Below, one piece after another: positions 14,865 to 23,176 of a DNA stretch of 37,602 nt. Made by a program: the position numbers and the translations under genes. Each line of letters starts with the position of its first letter. The stretch's first letter is position 1. Source of the stretch: CAZYVU01 sp964651435 (GTDB taxonomy: Bacteria > Desulfobacterota > Syntrophorhabdia > Syntrophorhabdales > CAYQXL01); the NCBI GenBank assembly GCA_964651435.1, contig CAZYVU010000031.1:1-37602 (forward strand), given 5' to 3'. A model generated the notes under the pieces. The model worked only from the letters and a program-made list of their open reading frames with translations, searched no databases and was not told the origin of the DNA.

Positions 14865-16070
14865 ATGCCCGTATACGCGTGGGAAGGCAAGACCTTAGGC
14901 GGTGTCCCTAAAAAGGGTATCTTGCGGGCCGACTCCGAGGGGGCGTTGCGCGCCCGCCTGCGGCGCGAGAACGTAGTCCTTCTGAGGGCCCGCGTCGAAA
15001 AGAGGGCGGTAAAGGAAGGGCCCAACCCCAAAAGGCGCATCAAGCCTCAGCAGGTGATGCTTTTCACGCGACAACTGGCAACGATGATCGCTTCGGGGCT
15101 CCCACTGGTCCAGTCCCTCGGTGTTCTCTCTGCCCAGGTTGAAGACAAGGGCCTGAAAGCGATCGTTGCCGATATAAAGGAGAGAATCGAAGGGGGTTCG
15201 CGGTTTGCCGACGCCCTGAAGGAGTACCCCAAATGTTTTGATGCCCTGTACATCAACCTTGTCGTGGCAGGGGAGGAAGGGGGGACGCTCGACACGGTAC
15301 TTCTGCGGCTGGCCTCCTACATGGAGAAGATCCAGAAGTTAAAGAAGCGTGTCAAATCGGCCCTCATCTATCCCATCAGCATTGTGTTTGTGGCCATAGC
15401 GGTCATTATGGTCCTTCTGATTTTCGTCATCCCTGTCTTTGACAATATGTTCCGCGACATGGGTGCGGCGTTGCCGGCGCCCACGCAATTCGTCATTTCC
15501 GCCAGCCGCTTGGTGAAATCGACGGTCCACTACATCGTCGGCCTTCTCATCTTGGCCGCCTTTCTCTCTCGCCGCTACTACCATACAAACGCGGGGCGGA
15601 CTCAAATCGACAGGGGCCTCCTCAAAATGCCCATCTTCGGCATACTGATCTTGAAGGCATCCATCGCACGGGTGACGCGGACGCTGGCGACCCTCCTTTC
15701 CAGCGGCGTTGCCATTCTCGAGAGCCTTCTCATCGTTTCGCGCATAGCGGGCAACAAGATTATTGAGGACGCCTTCATCGTCGCCAGAGCCCGTATCAGC
15801 GAGGGAAAGAGCATGTCGGAACCCTTAGCCGAGAGCAAGGTTTTTCCGCCCATGGTTATTCAGATGGTTCAGGTCGGTGAATCGACGGGATCCTTAGACG
15901 GCATGCTGAACAAGATCGCCGACTTCTACGAAGATGACGTGGACAACATGATAACAAACATGACGGCTCTCATGGAGCCCGCCATTATGATCTTTCTCGG
16001 CGTCGTGCTCGGCGGCCTGCTCATTGCCATGTACATGCCTATATTCAGGCTGGGAAGCGTCGTCGGCTGA
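14865..16070 (+). CDS. PilC/GspF inner-membrane assembly-platform protein
   Basis: This 401-residue protein has the standard length and order of the type IV pilus PilC / type II secretion GspF family. The N-terminal MPVYAWEGKT is typical, followed by two homologous T2SSF domains: the first at about 66-190 (FTRQLATMIASGLPL) and the second at about 270-392 (TRTLATLLSSGVAI). Hydrophobic helices are at about 166-190, 218-238 and 368-392. It forms the inner-membrane platform on which the ATPases PilB/PilT or GspE act to assemble pili or pseudopili. No ATPase, pilin, prepilin peptidase or secretin gene is within the window, so it is an isolated member and pilus versus secretion role is undecided. 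A GAGGAG sequence lies about 14 bases before the ATG. Confidence 0.92.
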   Translation: MPVYAWEGKTLGGVPKKGILRADSEGALRARLRRENVVLLRARVEKRAVKEGPNPKRRIKPQQVMLFTRQLATMIASGLPLVQSLGVLSAQVEDKGLKAIVADIKERIEGGSRFADALKEYPKCFDALYINLVVAGEEGGTLDTVLLRLASYMEKIQKLKKRVKSALIYPISIVFVAIAVIMVLLIFVIPVFDNMFRDMGAALPAPTQFVISASRLVKSTVHYIVGLLILAAFLSRRYYHTNAGRTQIDRGLLKMPIFGILILKASIARVTRTLATLLSSGVAILESLLIVSRIAGNKIIEDAFIVARARISEGKSMSEPLAESKVFPPMVIQMVQVGESTGSLDGMLNKIADFYEDDVDNMITNMTALMEPAIMIFLGVVLGGLLIAMYMPIFRLGSVVG

Positions 16071-16085
16071 GAAGGCTTCCTCAGC
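16066..16085. terminator. Hairpin covering the stops of two convergent genes
   Basis: GCTGAG (16066-16071) and CTCAGC (16080-16085) form a 6-bp stem with an 8-base loop. The stem contains the TGA of the pilC-like gene and touches the TAG of bioB. No T-run follows on either strand, so it is at best a weak bidirectional terminator or an RNA end-protecting hairpin. Confidence 0.3.
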
Positions 16086-17065
16086 TACTCAAGCTCCGGG
16101 GCGAGCCCGAGGTCCCGTATCATCTGCAGATCGTGCGACGAATCCCGCCCGAGAGTGGTGAGGTAGTCGCCCGTCATAAGGGAGTTTGCCCCCGCTACGA
16201 TGGACATGGGAAGGAGCTGCCTCAGGTTGCGCTCCTTTCCTCCGCAGAGCTTGATGTCCTTGTCGGGAAGGATGAACCGGAACAGGGATACGGTCAGCAG
16301 GATTTCCATGGGGGAGAGCGGCGCTGCGCCCATCATGGGGGTTCCCGGAATGGGGTTGAGGATATTGATGGGAACCGAATCGGCCTTAAGCTCCCTCACC
16401 GTCAGGGCCAACTCGATCCGCTGTTCCATCGTCTCTCCAAGGCCGATAATCCCTCCGCAACAAACGGAGAGGCCAACCTCTTTGGCTATCAGGACGGTAG
16501 CAATGTCTTCGTCGTATTCATGGGTGGAGCAAATGTTGTCAAAATTGCTCCGCGCCGTTTCCAGGTTATGGTGGTACCGGAAGAGGCCTGCCTGCTTCAT
16601 GGCTAATGCCTCCTCCTTTGTGATGAGGCCGAGAGACGCGCAAGGCTTCATCCCGAGGCCCTTGATGCGGGCAACTGCGTCGTTGATGATGCCCCACTCC
16701 TCGGGCGTGGACACGCTTGTGCCGCTCGTGACGATGCTGAAATAACGGGCTCCGCCGGCGAAGGCCTCCCTTGCCTTCCCGATGATTTCTTCCGGCGGAA
16801 GAAGCGGATAGACAGGGGCTTCGGTGTGGTAGTGGGCAGACTGGGCGCAGAAGCGGCAGTTCTCGGGGCAAATGCCCGACTTGGCATTGATGATGCCGCA
16901 GAGGCTGATGGTGCCGTTCTTGAAATACTCCCTCAACCGGTTGGCGTGGGCCATAAGAAAAAAGGGTTCCTTGGCTCCTGCCTCATAGAGGCGCTGTGCA
17001 TCGGATGCCCCGATGCCTTTTTGGTCGATCGATTTTTTGTAGAGCTCTTCAAAGATTTTGTTCAT
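16085..17065 (-). CDS. bioB: Biotin synthase
   Basis: This 326-residue radical-SAM enzyme inserts sulfur into dethiobiotin to make biotin, the last step of the pathway. The CxxxCxxC [4Fe-4S] motif is complete at Cys66, Cys70 and Cys73 (GICPENCRFCAQS). The second-cluster region has KPCASLG and SVCCGGI, and the YHHNLETARSNF substrate-binding motif is intact. It is the last gene of the thiL-to-bioB minus-strand run, starting about 41 bases after trmFO. No bioA, bioD or bioF is in the window, so the earlier steps must be encoded elsewhere or dethiobiotin obtained otherwise. I see no BirA operator. Confidence 0.97.
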   Translation of the reverse strand: MNKIFEELYKKSIDQKGIGASDAQRLYEAGAKEPFFLMAHANRLREYFKNGTISLCGIINAKSGICPENCRFCAQSAHYHTEAPVYPLLPPEEIIGKAREAFAGGARYFSIVTSGTSVSTPEEWGIINDAVARIKGLGMKPCASLGLITKEEALAMKQAGLFRYHHNLETARSNFDNICSTHEYDEDIATVLIAKEVGLSVCCGGIIGLGETMEQRIELALTVRELKADSVPINILNPIPGTPMMGAAPLSPMEILLTVSLFRFILPDKDIKLCGGKERNLRQLLPMSIVAGANSLMTGDYLTTLGRDSSHDLQMIRDLGLAPELE

Positions 17066-17106
17066 TCTTTCCTCTCAAGTATGGCCCTTCAGTATCTCCT
17101 TCACTG

Positions 17107-18408
17107 CTACGGCCGGTCCGCCGCCTCCGGTTCCGTCGCGGCAGCCCAGTGCGCCAGGGAAGCGAGAGCATTATCGATTGCTCTCTGCTTCTCCTTCTTG
17201 CGATAGTTTGTCAGGAGTCCGAAGTTCATGTTCATTGGCTGGAAGTTCTCCCTCGCTGTCGTGATGTAGGTGATGAGCGAGCCCAGGCATGTCCCCTCCG
17301 GCGGGGGCGAGAACGCCCTGCCGGCGACGTAGCTCCATGCCGATATGCCTGCGACAAGGCCCATGGCCGCTGATTCCATATATCCTTCGACCCCTGTGAG
17401 CTGGCCTGCGAAAAAGATCCTCCCGTCGTCCTTCAACTGAAGGCTCCTGTCGAGAACGGCCGGGGCATTGATATACGTGTTTCGATGAATGGTTCCGTGA
17501 CGCAGGAAGGTGGCGTGTTGCAGGGCGGGCACGATTCTGAAGGCCCGTTCCTGGGCGGGGAAGGTTAGCCTGGTTTGGAATCCCACGAGGTTGAACATCC
17601 TCCCTTCCTGGTCCTCTCTGCGAAGCTGCAGCACGGCGTAGGGCCTCTTTCCCGTCACGGGATCAATGATGCCGACGGGCTTCATGGGGCCGTACAGAAG
17701 CGTTTCCCTTCCTCTGTCCGCCATCACCTCCACGGGCAGACATCCCTCAAAAAAAGGGATCTTCTCGAAGGGGTGGAGCGCAACCCGCTCGCCCGTGGTG
17801 AGCCCCTCAAAAAAGGCGCCGTACTCCTCTTCCGATAGGGGGCAGTTCAGATAGTCGTCAGCGCTGTCGCTGTAGCGGGAGCCGAAAAAGGCCTTTGACA
17901 TGTCTATGGAGGAGCCTTCGACGATGGGCGATATTGCGTCGTAAAAGTACAGGTTTCCCGCCCCCGTGCGGGCCGCTATGAGATCGGCCAGGGGTCGGCT
18001 GGTCAGGGGGCCCGTGGCGACGATGACGGCTCCGCCGGGAATCTCGGTCACCTCTTCTCGCACGACGGTGACGCAAGGATGCGCATCCAGGCGACCCGTG
18101 ACCTCCCGGGCGAACCGCTCCCTATCCACGACCAGGGCCTTTCCTCCGGGAATAGCCGTCCGGTCTGCCGCCTCCACGACAAGCGACTTGAGGATGCGCA
18201 TTTCCTCCTTAAGAAGCCCGTGGGCATTGCCAAGCTCCTTGGACTTGAAGGAGTTGCTGCACACGAGCTCGGCCAGGTATTCGGAGCGGTGCGCCGGCGA
18301 AAAGGATTGGGGCCTCATTTCGTAGAGCACGACCTTTGTGCCGCGCCTCGCTAACTGGTAGGCCGCCTCGCTCCCCGCGAGGCCGCCGCCGATTACGGAG
18401 ATTTCCAT
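17107..18408 (-). CDS. trmFO: Folate/FAD-dependent tRNA m5U54 methyltransferase TrmFO
   Basis: This 433-residue flavoprotein methylates uridine 54 in the T-loop of tRNAs, using methylene-tetrahydrofolate and FADH2 instead of SAM. The FAD-binding GGGLAGSEAAYQLA motif is at residues 7-20. The conserved Cys50 in AELVCSNSFKS corresponds to the TrmFO catalytic or near-catalytic cysteine, and the second conserved cysteine is in FEGCLPVEVMA. A C-terminal GVEGYMESAAMGL motif is present. The length is typical. The start overlaps the 3' end of topA by 16 bases. The topA-trmFO order is a long-conserved arrangement in many bacteria, so this assignment is firm. Confidence 0.96.
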   Translation of the reverse strand: MEISVIGGGLAGSEAAYQLARRGTKVVLYEMRPQSFSPAHRSEYLAELVCSNSFKSKELGNAHGLLKEEMRILKSLVVEAADRTAIPGGKALVVDRERFAREVTGRLDAHPCVTVVREEVTEIPGGAVIVATGPLTSRPLADLIAARTGAGNLYFYDAISPIVEGSSIDMSKAFFGSRYSDSADDYLNCPLSEEEYGAFFEGLTTGERVALHPFEKIPFFEGCLPVEVMADRGRETLLYGPMKPVGIIDPVTGKRPYAVLQLRREDQEGRMFNLVGFQTRLTFPAQERAFRIVPALQHATFLRHGTIHRNTYINAPAVLDRSLQLKDDGRIFFAGQLTGVEGYMESAAMGLVAGISAWSYVAGRAFSPPPEGTCLGSLITYITTARENFQPMNMNFGLLTNYRKKEKQRAIDNALASLAHWAAATEPEAADRP

Positions 18409-20597
18409 CCGCAGTCCTTACGGAGGCAGATAGTTCTTTTTCTGAAGGTGAAAAGCGAAGGCGCCGAGCACTGGGGGCAGGGGCCCTCGACAGGTGTCCC
18501 GCTGGTTGCAAAGGTGCAGGAAGGATAGCGGGAGCAGCTTACGAACCGCTTCTTCTTTTTTGAGGTCTTTTCAACCAGCTTTCCGCTGCAGCCCTCAACG
18601 GGGCAGTTCAGCCCAAGCGAATAAGGCTCCGTATGCTTGCAGGCAGGATAGTTGCTGCAGGCCAAAAACCTGCCGAACTTGCCCGTTTTCTCGATCAGGT
18701 TGCCGCCGCAGGCAGGGCAGAGCCCTCTGACGTCGGCCTCGGCAATGGTTATGTTGCCGTCGGGGTCGCGGGTAATATTCTTCTTGTTTTTGCATGAGGC
18801 CTTGTTCTCGCACACAAGGTATTCGCCGTTCTTGCCCCACCTGAGGAGCATGGTCCCGCCGCACCTGTCGCAGACGATATCGGTCCGTCGCTCCTCCTTT
18901 TTCAGGTCCTTCATCCGCTCCTTAGCCTGGTCCAGCTCCTCGTCAAGGAAGTGGTTGAATTTCTGAAGCGACTTGATCCAGTTCTTCTTGCCCTCCTCTA
19001 TGAGGTCGAGGCGTTCCTCCATCTGTGCCGTAAAATGGACATCCACAATGATGGGAAAGAATTCGACCATGAGGCTGTTGACGGTCTTGCCGAGGGGCGT
19101 AGGCGCAAGGCGGCCGCCCTCCTTGGTAACATAGGAACGGTCCTGGATGGTGCTGACGATGTTGGCGTACGTCGAGGGCCTTCCTATGCCCTTTGTTTCC
19201 AGTACCTTGATCAGGGATGCCTCCGTATACCGAGGCGGAGGATTGGTAAAGCGCTGGCTCAACGTCGTTTCCGCCAGGGATGGCCGTTCTCCCTCCGAAA
19301 CGGCGGGCAGCGTTGCCACCTCGTCGGTGTCCTCCTCCGTTTCCTCGTAGATGCGGGTGAAGCCGTCAAAGAGGACCCGCCTTCCCCTGGCCACGAACAC
19401 GTAATCCCCGGCGCCGATCTCTATGGTCTTCGATTCGACCCTTTCCTTCACCATCTGTGACGCTATAAAGCGCTTCCAGATAAGGTCGTACAGGGCAAAA
19501 AGGTCCTTGTCGAGGTGGGGTTTCACGGTCTCAGGCGTCAGATTTACGTAGGTCGGCCGGATAGCCTCGTGTGCGTCCTGCGCCTTCTTGTTCTTGAAGA
19601 CGTTTGGGGTTTTCGGCAGGTAGGCCTTACCGTAGGACCCCTCTATTAGCTTTCTGGCCTCTCCGACGGCCTCGCTCGAAACGCGCACAGAGTCGGTTCG
19701 CATGTAGGTGATGAGACCTGTTCTTTCTTCGTCGCCGATCTCGATACCTTCGTACAGTCGCTGGGCCAGCATCATCGTCTTCTTTGGTGCAAACCTGAGT
19801 CTCCGCGCGGCCTCCTGCTGGAGGCGGCTGGTAATAAAGGGGGGTTGGGGCGTAATCGATTTTTCTTTCACATCCTGGGAGAGGACCAGGAACACCTTGT
19901 TCGCTATGTCCGCCTTAATCGCTTCTGCCTGATCTCCCGAACCAACGCGGATCTTGTCGCCCCCCTTTCTGTCCAGGACGGCCCTCAGCACCTCACCGCT
20001 TTCGAGCGTGAGGGCGACCTCGACAATCCAGAACTCCTCGCGAACGAACCGGCCGATCTCGTCCTCCCGCTCACAGACGATGCGCAGGGCAACGGACTGT
20101 ACCCTGCCTGCGGAAAGGCCGTACTTTACCTTTTCCCACAGAAGGGGGCTGATACGGTATCCCACGAGCCTGTCGAGAATCCTTCGGGCGCGCTGGGCGT
20201 CATACTTTTGTACGTCCAGGTCCGTCGGCGACTTGATGGCCTGCACAACGCCGTTGCGGGTGATTTCGTGGAAGAGAACGCGTTTGACGGGCGTGACGTT
20301 TCCTACCGCCTCAGCAACATGAAAGGCGATGGCCTCTCCCTCTCTGTCGGGGTCTGACCCTATGTAGATGCATTCTACCTGAGAGCCTGCCTTGCGGATT
20401 TCTTCGACCGTCTTCGCCTTCCCCTTCAAAACCTCGAACTGGGGGGTGAAACTATTCTCGATGTCTACGCCGATCTTGCTCTTGGGGAGGTCCTTGATGT
20501 GGCCGTTCGTCGCCTTGATGATGAAATCGTTGCCGAGGAATTTTGATATAGTTCTCATCTTTGTCGGCGATTCAACGACCAGCAGCGATTTAGCCAT
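18393..20597 (-). CDS. topA: DNA topoisomerase I
   Basis: This 734-residue type IA topoisomerase relaxes negative supercoils by single-strand passage. The TOPRIM domain contains Glu9 and the DxDxE metal site as DPDRE (82-86). The active-site tyrosine is Tyr298 in LITYMRTDS. The C-terminal region carries four Cys4 zinc-finger-like units: three clear (CDRCGG..., CPACGG..., CPVEGCSG...) and a shorter fourth (CPQC...CLRKDC) at the extreme C-terminus. These bind single-stranded DNA and RNA polymerase in relatives. An AAGGAG ribosome-binding site lies 7 bases before the ATG. It follows dprA by 26 bases and overlaps trmFO by 16. Confidence 0.97.
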   Translation of the reverse strand: MAKSLLVVESPTKMRTISKFLGNDFIIKATNGHIKDLPKSKIGVDIENSFTPQFEVLKGKAKTVEEIRKAGSQVECIYIGSDPDREGEAIAFHVAEAVGNVTPVKRVLFHEITRNGVVQAIKSPTDLDVQKYDAQRARRILDRLVGYRISPLLWEKVKYGLSAGRVQSVALRIVCEREDEIGRFVREEFWIVEVALTLESGEVLRAVLDRKGGDKIRVGSGDQAEAIKADIANKVFLVLSQDVKEKSITPQPPFITSRLQQEAARRLRFAPKKTMMLAQRLYEGIEIGDEERTGLITYMRTDSVRVSSEAVGEARKLIEGSYGKAYLPKTPNVFKNKKAQDAHEAIRPTYVNLTPETVKPHLDKDLFALYDLIWKRFIASQMVKERVESKTIEIGAGDYVFVARGRRVLFDGFTRIYEETEEDTDEVATLPAVSEGERPSLAETTLSQRFTNPPPRYTEASLIKVLETKGIGRPSTYANIVSTIQDRSYVTKEGGRLAPTPLGKTVNSLMVEFFPIIVDVHFTAQMEERLDLIEEGKKNWIKSLQKFNHFLDEELDQAKERMKDLKKEERRTDIVCDRCGGTMLLRWGKNGEYLVCENKASCKNKKNITRDPDGNITIAEADVRGLCPACGGNLIEKTGKFGRFLACSNYPACKHTEPYSLGLNCPVEGCSGKLVEKTSKKKKRFVSCSRYPSCTFATSGTPVEGPCPQCSAPSLFTFRKRTICLRKDCGWKSP

Positions 20598-20623
20598 AAG
20601 CTTCTCCTTCCCTTTCGCGGTCT

Positions 20624-21691
20624 TTATTTTCTCACGTAGAAACCGCCCGGCAACTCTGAAACGGCATCCTTGAGCTGCAGCCTGGTGAGTATCACCAAGA
20701 CGTCCTGTGCCTTTCGCCGGCTCTTCTCGATGAGCTCCTCAACGTGTGTTCTCTCGTGGCTCACGAACCCATAAATATAGCGCTCATCGGCGTCCATATC
20801 AATCCCCTTTTTCTTCGCCACCTTAAGCCCGGGAAAGGTGCCCTCGATAATGTCCTCGGCGCAGTCGATCAGCCTGGCCCCTTCCTTGATGAGCGCATTC
20901 GTGCCCCGATGGGGATCGAAAAAGATGTTGCCCGGTATGGCCATGACCTCGCGGCCGTAGTCACTGCTCAGCCTGGCGGTGATGAGGGAGCCGCTCCGCG
21001 CTGAGGCCTCCACGACGAGCACCCCTTTCGTCATGCCGGCGATAATGCGGTTTCGCTCAGGAAAGTGGTGCTTCAGGGGCCGTTCGCCCAGGCCGTATTC
21101 TGTGAGCAGGGCGCCCTCCTCTCCGATGCGGCGGAAAAGGGACCGGTTTTCAGCGGGATAGCAAATATCAAGGCCGCAGCCGAGAACGGCAACGGTCTTT
21201 CCCTGTTCCTTGAGGGCGCCCCTGTGGGCCGACGCATCTATTCCCCGTGCAAACCCGCTCACCACAGCTATGCCCACCGACGAGAGGGTGCACGATATCT
21301 GTTCAGCCAAATGCATCCCCTCCAGGGTGGCGCTCCTGGACCCGACGATGGCGATGGTATGGGAGGGGTCGGCCAGAGGTCCCTTCTGAAAAAGGACCAG
21401 CGGGGGGTCGGGGATGTGCCGCAGCAGCCCGGGGTACTCGGGGCTCCGTATGGTAACGACCCTGGCATTCATCTTGTCCAGCCTTTCCAGCTCCCGGTCA
21501 ATGGCGGCCCAATCGGTGAACCGGGCTGCAACCTTCGGCACATGGCCCCAGTGCCTCGCACCGCCTTCGAACAGTCCGGCTATGTTTTCGGACCCTTCGA
21601 AGACCGCCTTCTTCAGTGCGTAATCTATGCCCTTCAAGCGGGCAAGGGCAATGGCGGCTGCGGTCTCTCTCATGGGGCACGCGGGCGTCAT
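20624..21691 (-). CDS. dprA: DNA-processing protein DprA
   Basis: DprA protects incoming single-stranded DNA and loads RecA during natural transformation. The Rossmann fold (SMF) core is complete: IAIVGSRSAT, VSGFARGIDASAH, VAVLGCGLDICYP, then FPERNRIIAG, SGSLITARLS and IPGNIFFDPHRGTN. An N-terminal helical region and a C-terminal winged-helix-like domain (about the last 65 residues) flank it. The open frame extends upstream to 21814 into the preceding gene, but those residues are low-complexity and lack family character. I placed the start at the ATG at 21691 (355 residues); ATG 21673 is also possible, and no clear ribosome-binding site decides. Other competence genes are absent here apart from a distant pilC-like gene. 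Confidence 0.92.
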   Translation of the reverse strand: MTPACPMRETAAAIALARLKGIDYALKKAVFEGSENIAGLFEGGARHWGHVPKVAARFTDWAAIDRELERLDKMNARVVTIRSPEYPGLLRHIPDPPLVLFQKGPLADPSHTIAIVGSRSATLEGMHLAEQISCTLSSVGIAVVSGFARGIDASAHRGALKEQGKTVAVLGCGLDICYPAENRSLFRRIGEEGALLTEYGLGERPLKHHFPERNRIIAGMTKGVLVVEASARSGSLITARLSSDYGREVMAIPGNIFFDPHRGTNALIKEGARLIDCAEDIIEGTFPGLKVAKKKGIDMDADERYIYGFVSHERTHVEELIEKSRRKAQDVLVILTRLQLKDAVSELPGGFYVRK

Positions 21692-21764
21692 CGTTCGTGC
21701 GGCTGCAGGTGGCGGCAACCGACCCTCTGCGACGCGTTCCCAGGGTGCGATGGGGCCCTGACCG

Positions 21765-22442
21765 TCACTTCCCCGGGTCGCCGTACTTGAACCGGTCGAT
21801 GTAAATGCCCCCAAGGGCTGAAAATTCCCTCAATACGAGGGCCCTCGAGACCGTATCCTTCCACCATGCCTCCTTCAAAAAATAGGATACCTTCACGGGG
21901 CGAACGAGAAAGACCGTCTTTCCCTCCCCGTCCAGCGGCGCCAGACACGCATGATAGGTCCGTGACGCATACTCCGGGACGACGACGATGACCTTCTTGA
22001 CCTGCTGGCCCGAGGCGAGTTCACTTAGCCTGCGCATCTTTTCGGGGGACGATCCCTTGAGGTGTACGCCCTTGATGAGGTCGCCCCTGACGCCCTGATT
22101 CTTGGCCATCCTTTGTACAGGGTCCAGAATGCTCGTGCCCAGGATCGTGTCCTCCTCTATCCAGATAGCCTTGCCGTTACCTGCCTTGAGCTCGCCGAAC
22201 GCCGCCGTATAGGTTTCACCCTGACGATCCTCGGCAAAGCGCGGGACAAAAATTGCATCGGAGGGGAAGACCTTGTCCTCGTAGCGGAGCTGGTTGAACA
22301 CAAAACGGAGCGAGAGGGGATGGAGAAAGAGGCCGACGGCAACGAGAGCGATGACGAGACAAAAGAGAAAGCAGCCGCACCCCGCCTTTCCCCTTTGGCC
22401 GATGCCGGGGAAGGCATCTCCCCGCGAAGGCTTCCATCTCAT
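21765..22442 (-). CDS. Membrane-anchored DUF218/YdcF-like protein
   Basis: The start at 22442 is set by an ATGA overlap with the rsmE stop, giving 225 residues. One transmembrane helix (about 21-42, GCGCFLFCLVIALVAVGLFL) anchors a domain outside the cytoplasm. The pattern SDAIFVPRFAEDR, a helical segment, VKKVIVVVPEYASRTYHACL and a C-terminal WKDTVSRALVLREF recalls the DUF218 (YdcF/SanA/ElyC) family. The usual Gly-rich first loop and the His of the VTSxxHxxR motif are changed (PEYASRTYH). The family has proposed envelope or S-adenosylmethionine-binding roles, unproven for most members. This copy is divergent and its function is unknown. The assignment is tentative. It is embedded in the thiL-bioB run. 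Confidence 0.6.
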   Translation of the reverse strand: MRWKPSRGDAFPGIGQRGKAGCGCFLFCLVIALVAVGLFLHPLSLRFVFNQLRYEDKVFPSDAIFVPRFAEDRQGETYTAAFGELKAGNGKAIWIEEDTILGTSILDPVQRMAKNQGVRGDLIKGVHLKGSSPEKMRRLSELASGQQVKKVIVVVPEYASRTYHACLAPLDGEGKTVFLVRPVKVSYFLKEAWWKDTVSRALVLREFSALGGIYIDRFKYGDPGK

Positions 22443-23176
22443 CTTTTGGCGCACTCGTAGTTGATGATCGAAAGGACCACGAGGGGTGTCGTTTCCGTTC
22501 GATAAATCGTTTCTCCCAGGGTGCACGCCGAGAAGCCCCTTTCGCGAAGCCACGAGATCTCCGTCTCTTCGATGCCGCCTTCGGGGCCGATCACTATACT
22601 GATCCCCCCCTCGCAGTAGGAGGCGACAAAGGCGTTCAGCGGCGCCTCCTTTTCCCGTTCATAAAAAACCCAGCGATGATTGGAGGACTCGACAAGGGGC
22701 ATGATGGCGCGAAGCGGCATGGGCTCGGCCACCTCGGGTATGGTAAACCGTCCACACTGCCGCGATGCCTCCACGGCGATCCGACGCCACCGATCGGCCT
22801 TGGCCTTCTCCTTTTCATCAACCTTGATGATCGTTCTCTTGAAGAGGGTCGGGGCAATCGTGTCCACACCCAGCTCCGTTACCTTTTCAACAAGCCAGTC
22901 CATGCGCGGACCTTTGATAGGGCTCACAAAGAGCGTTACTTTGGGCCTTTTTTCCTCGGGGTTGTGGATCACGTCCACGACCTGAAGAAATATCTCCTTG
23001 CTCCGTATGGAGTTGATATTGCAGCGATAGAGGTAGCCTTTGCCATCCAGTAGGTCGATGCGGTCGCCGACGCCTCTTCGCAACACCTGCGTGACGTACT
23101 TGTGAGGAGGACCGGTGAGAAGTGCCAGGCCGTTCCTCATTTTCAGCTTGTCAACGAATATCCGTCTCACTTCCAT
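22439..23176 (-). CDS. rsmE: 16S rRNA m3U1498 methyltransferase RsmE
   Basis: This SPOUT-family methyltransferase methylates N3 of U1498 in 16S rRNA using SAM. The start at ATG 23176 gives 245 residues beginning MEVRRIFVDKL, the usual RsmE start. It is backed by a GGAAGG ribosome-binding site five bases upstream. The longer open frame up to 23305 lies inside the preceding gene and is rejected. An N-terminal PUA-like RNA-binding domain (about 1-75) precedes the knotted SPOUT core with IVIGPEGGIEETEI and the TLGETIYRTETTPL SAM-binding loop. It overlaps the yhaM-like gene by 26 bases and the DUF218-like gene by four, indicating co-translation. Confidence 0.94.
   Translation of the reverse strand: MEVRRIFVDKLKMRNGLALLTGPPHKYVTQVLRRGVGDRIDLLDGKGYLYRCNINSIRSKEIFLQVVDVIHNPEEKRPKVTLFVSPIKGPRMDWLVEKVTELGVDTIAPTLFKRTIIKVDEKEKAKADRWRRIAVEASRQCGRFTIPEVAEPMPLRAIMPLVESSNHRWVFYEREKEAPLNAFVASYCEGGISIVIGPEGGIEETEISWLRERGFSACTLGETIYRTETTPLVVLSIINYECAKR

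Noticed and set aside
21692..21814. 41-codon N-terminal extension of dprA
   Set aside because: The residues are low-complexity Gly/Ser/Pro/Ala-rich and overlap the preceding gene; the DprA-like sequence starts after 21691.
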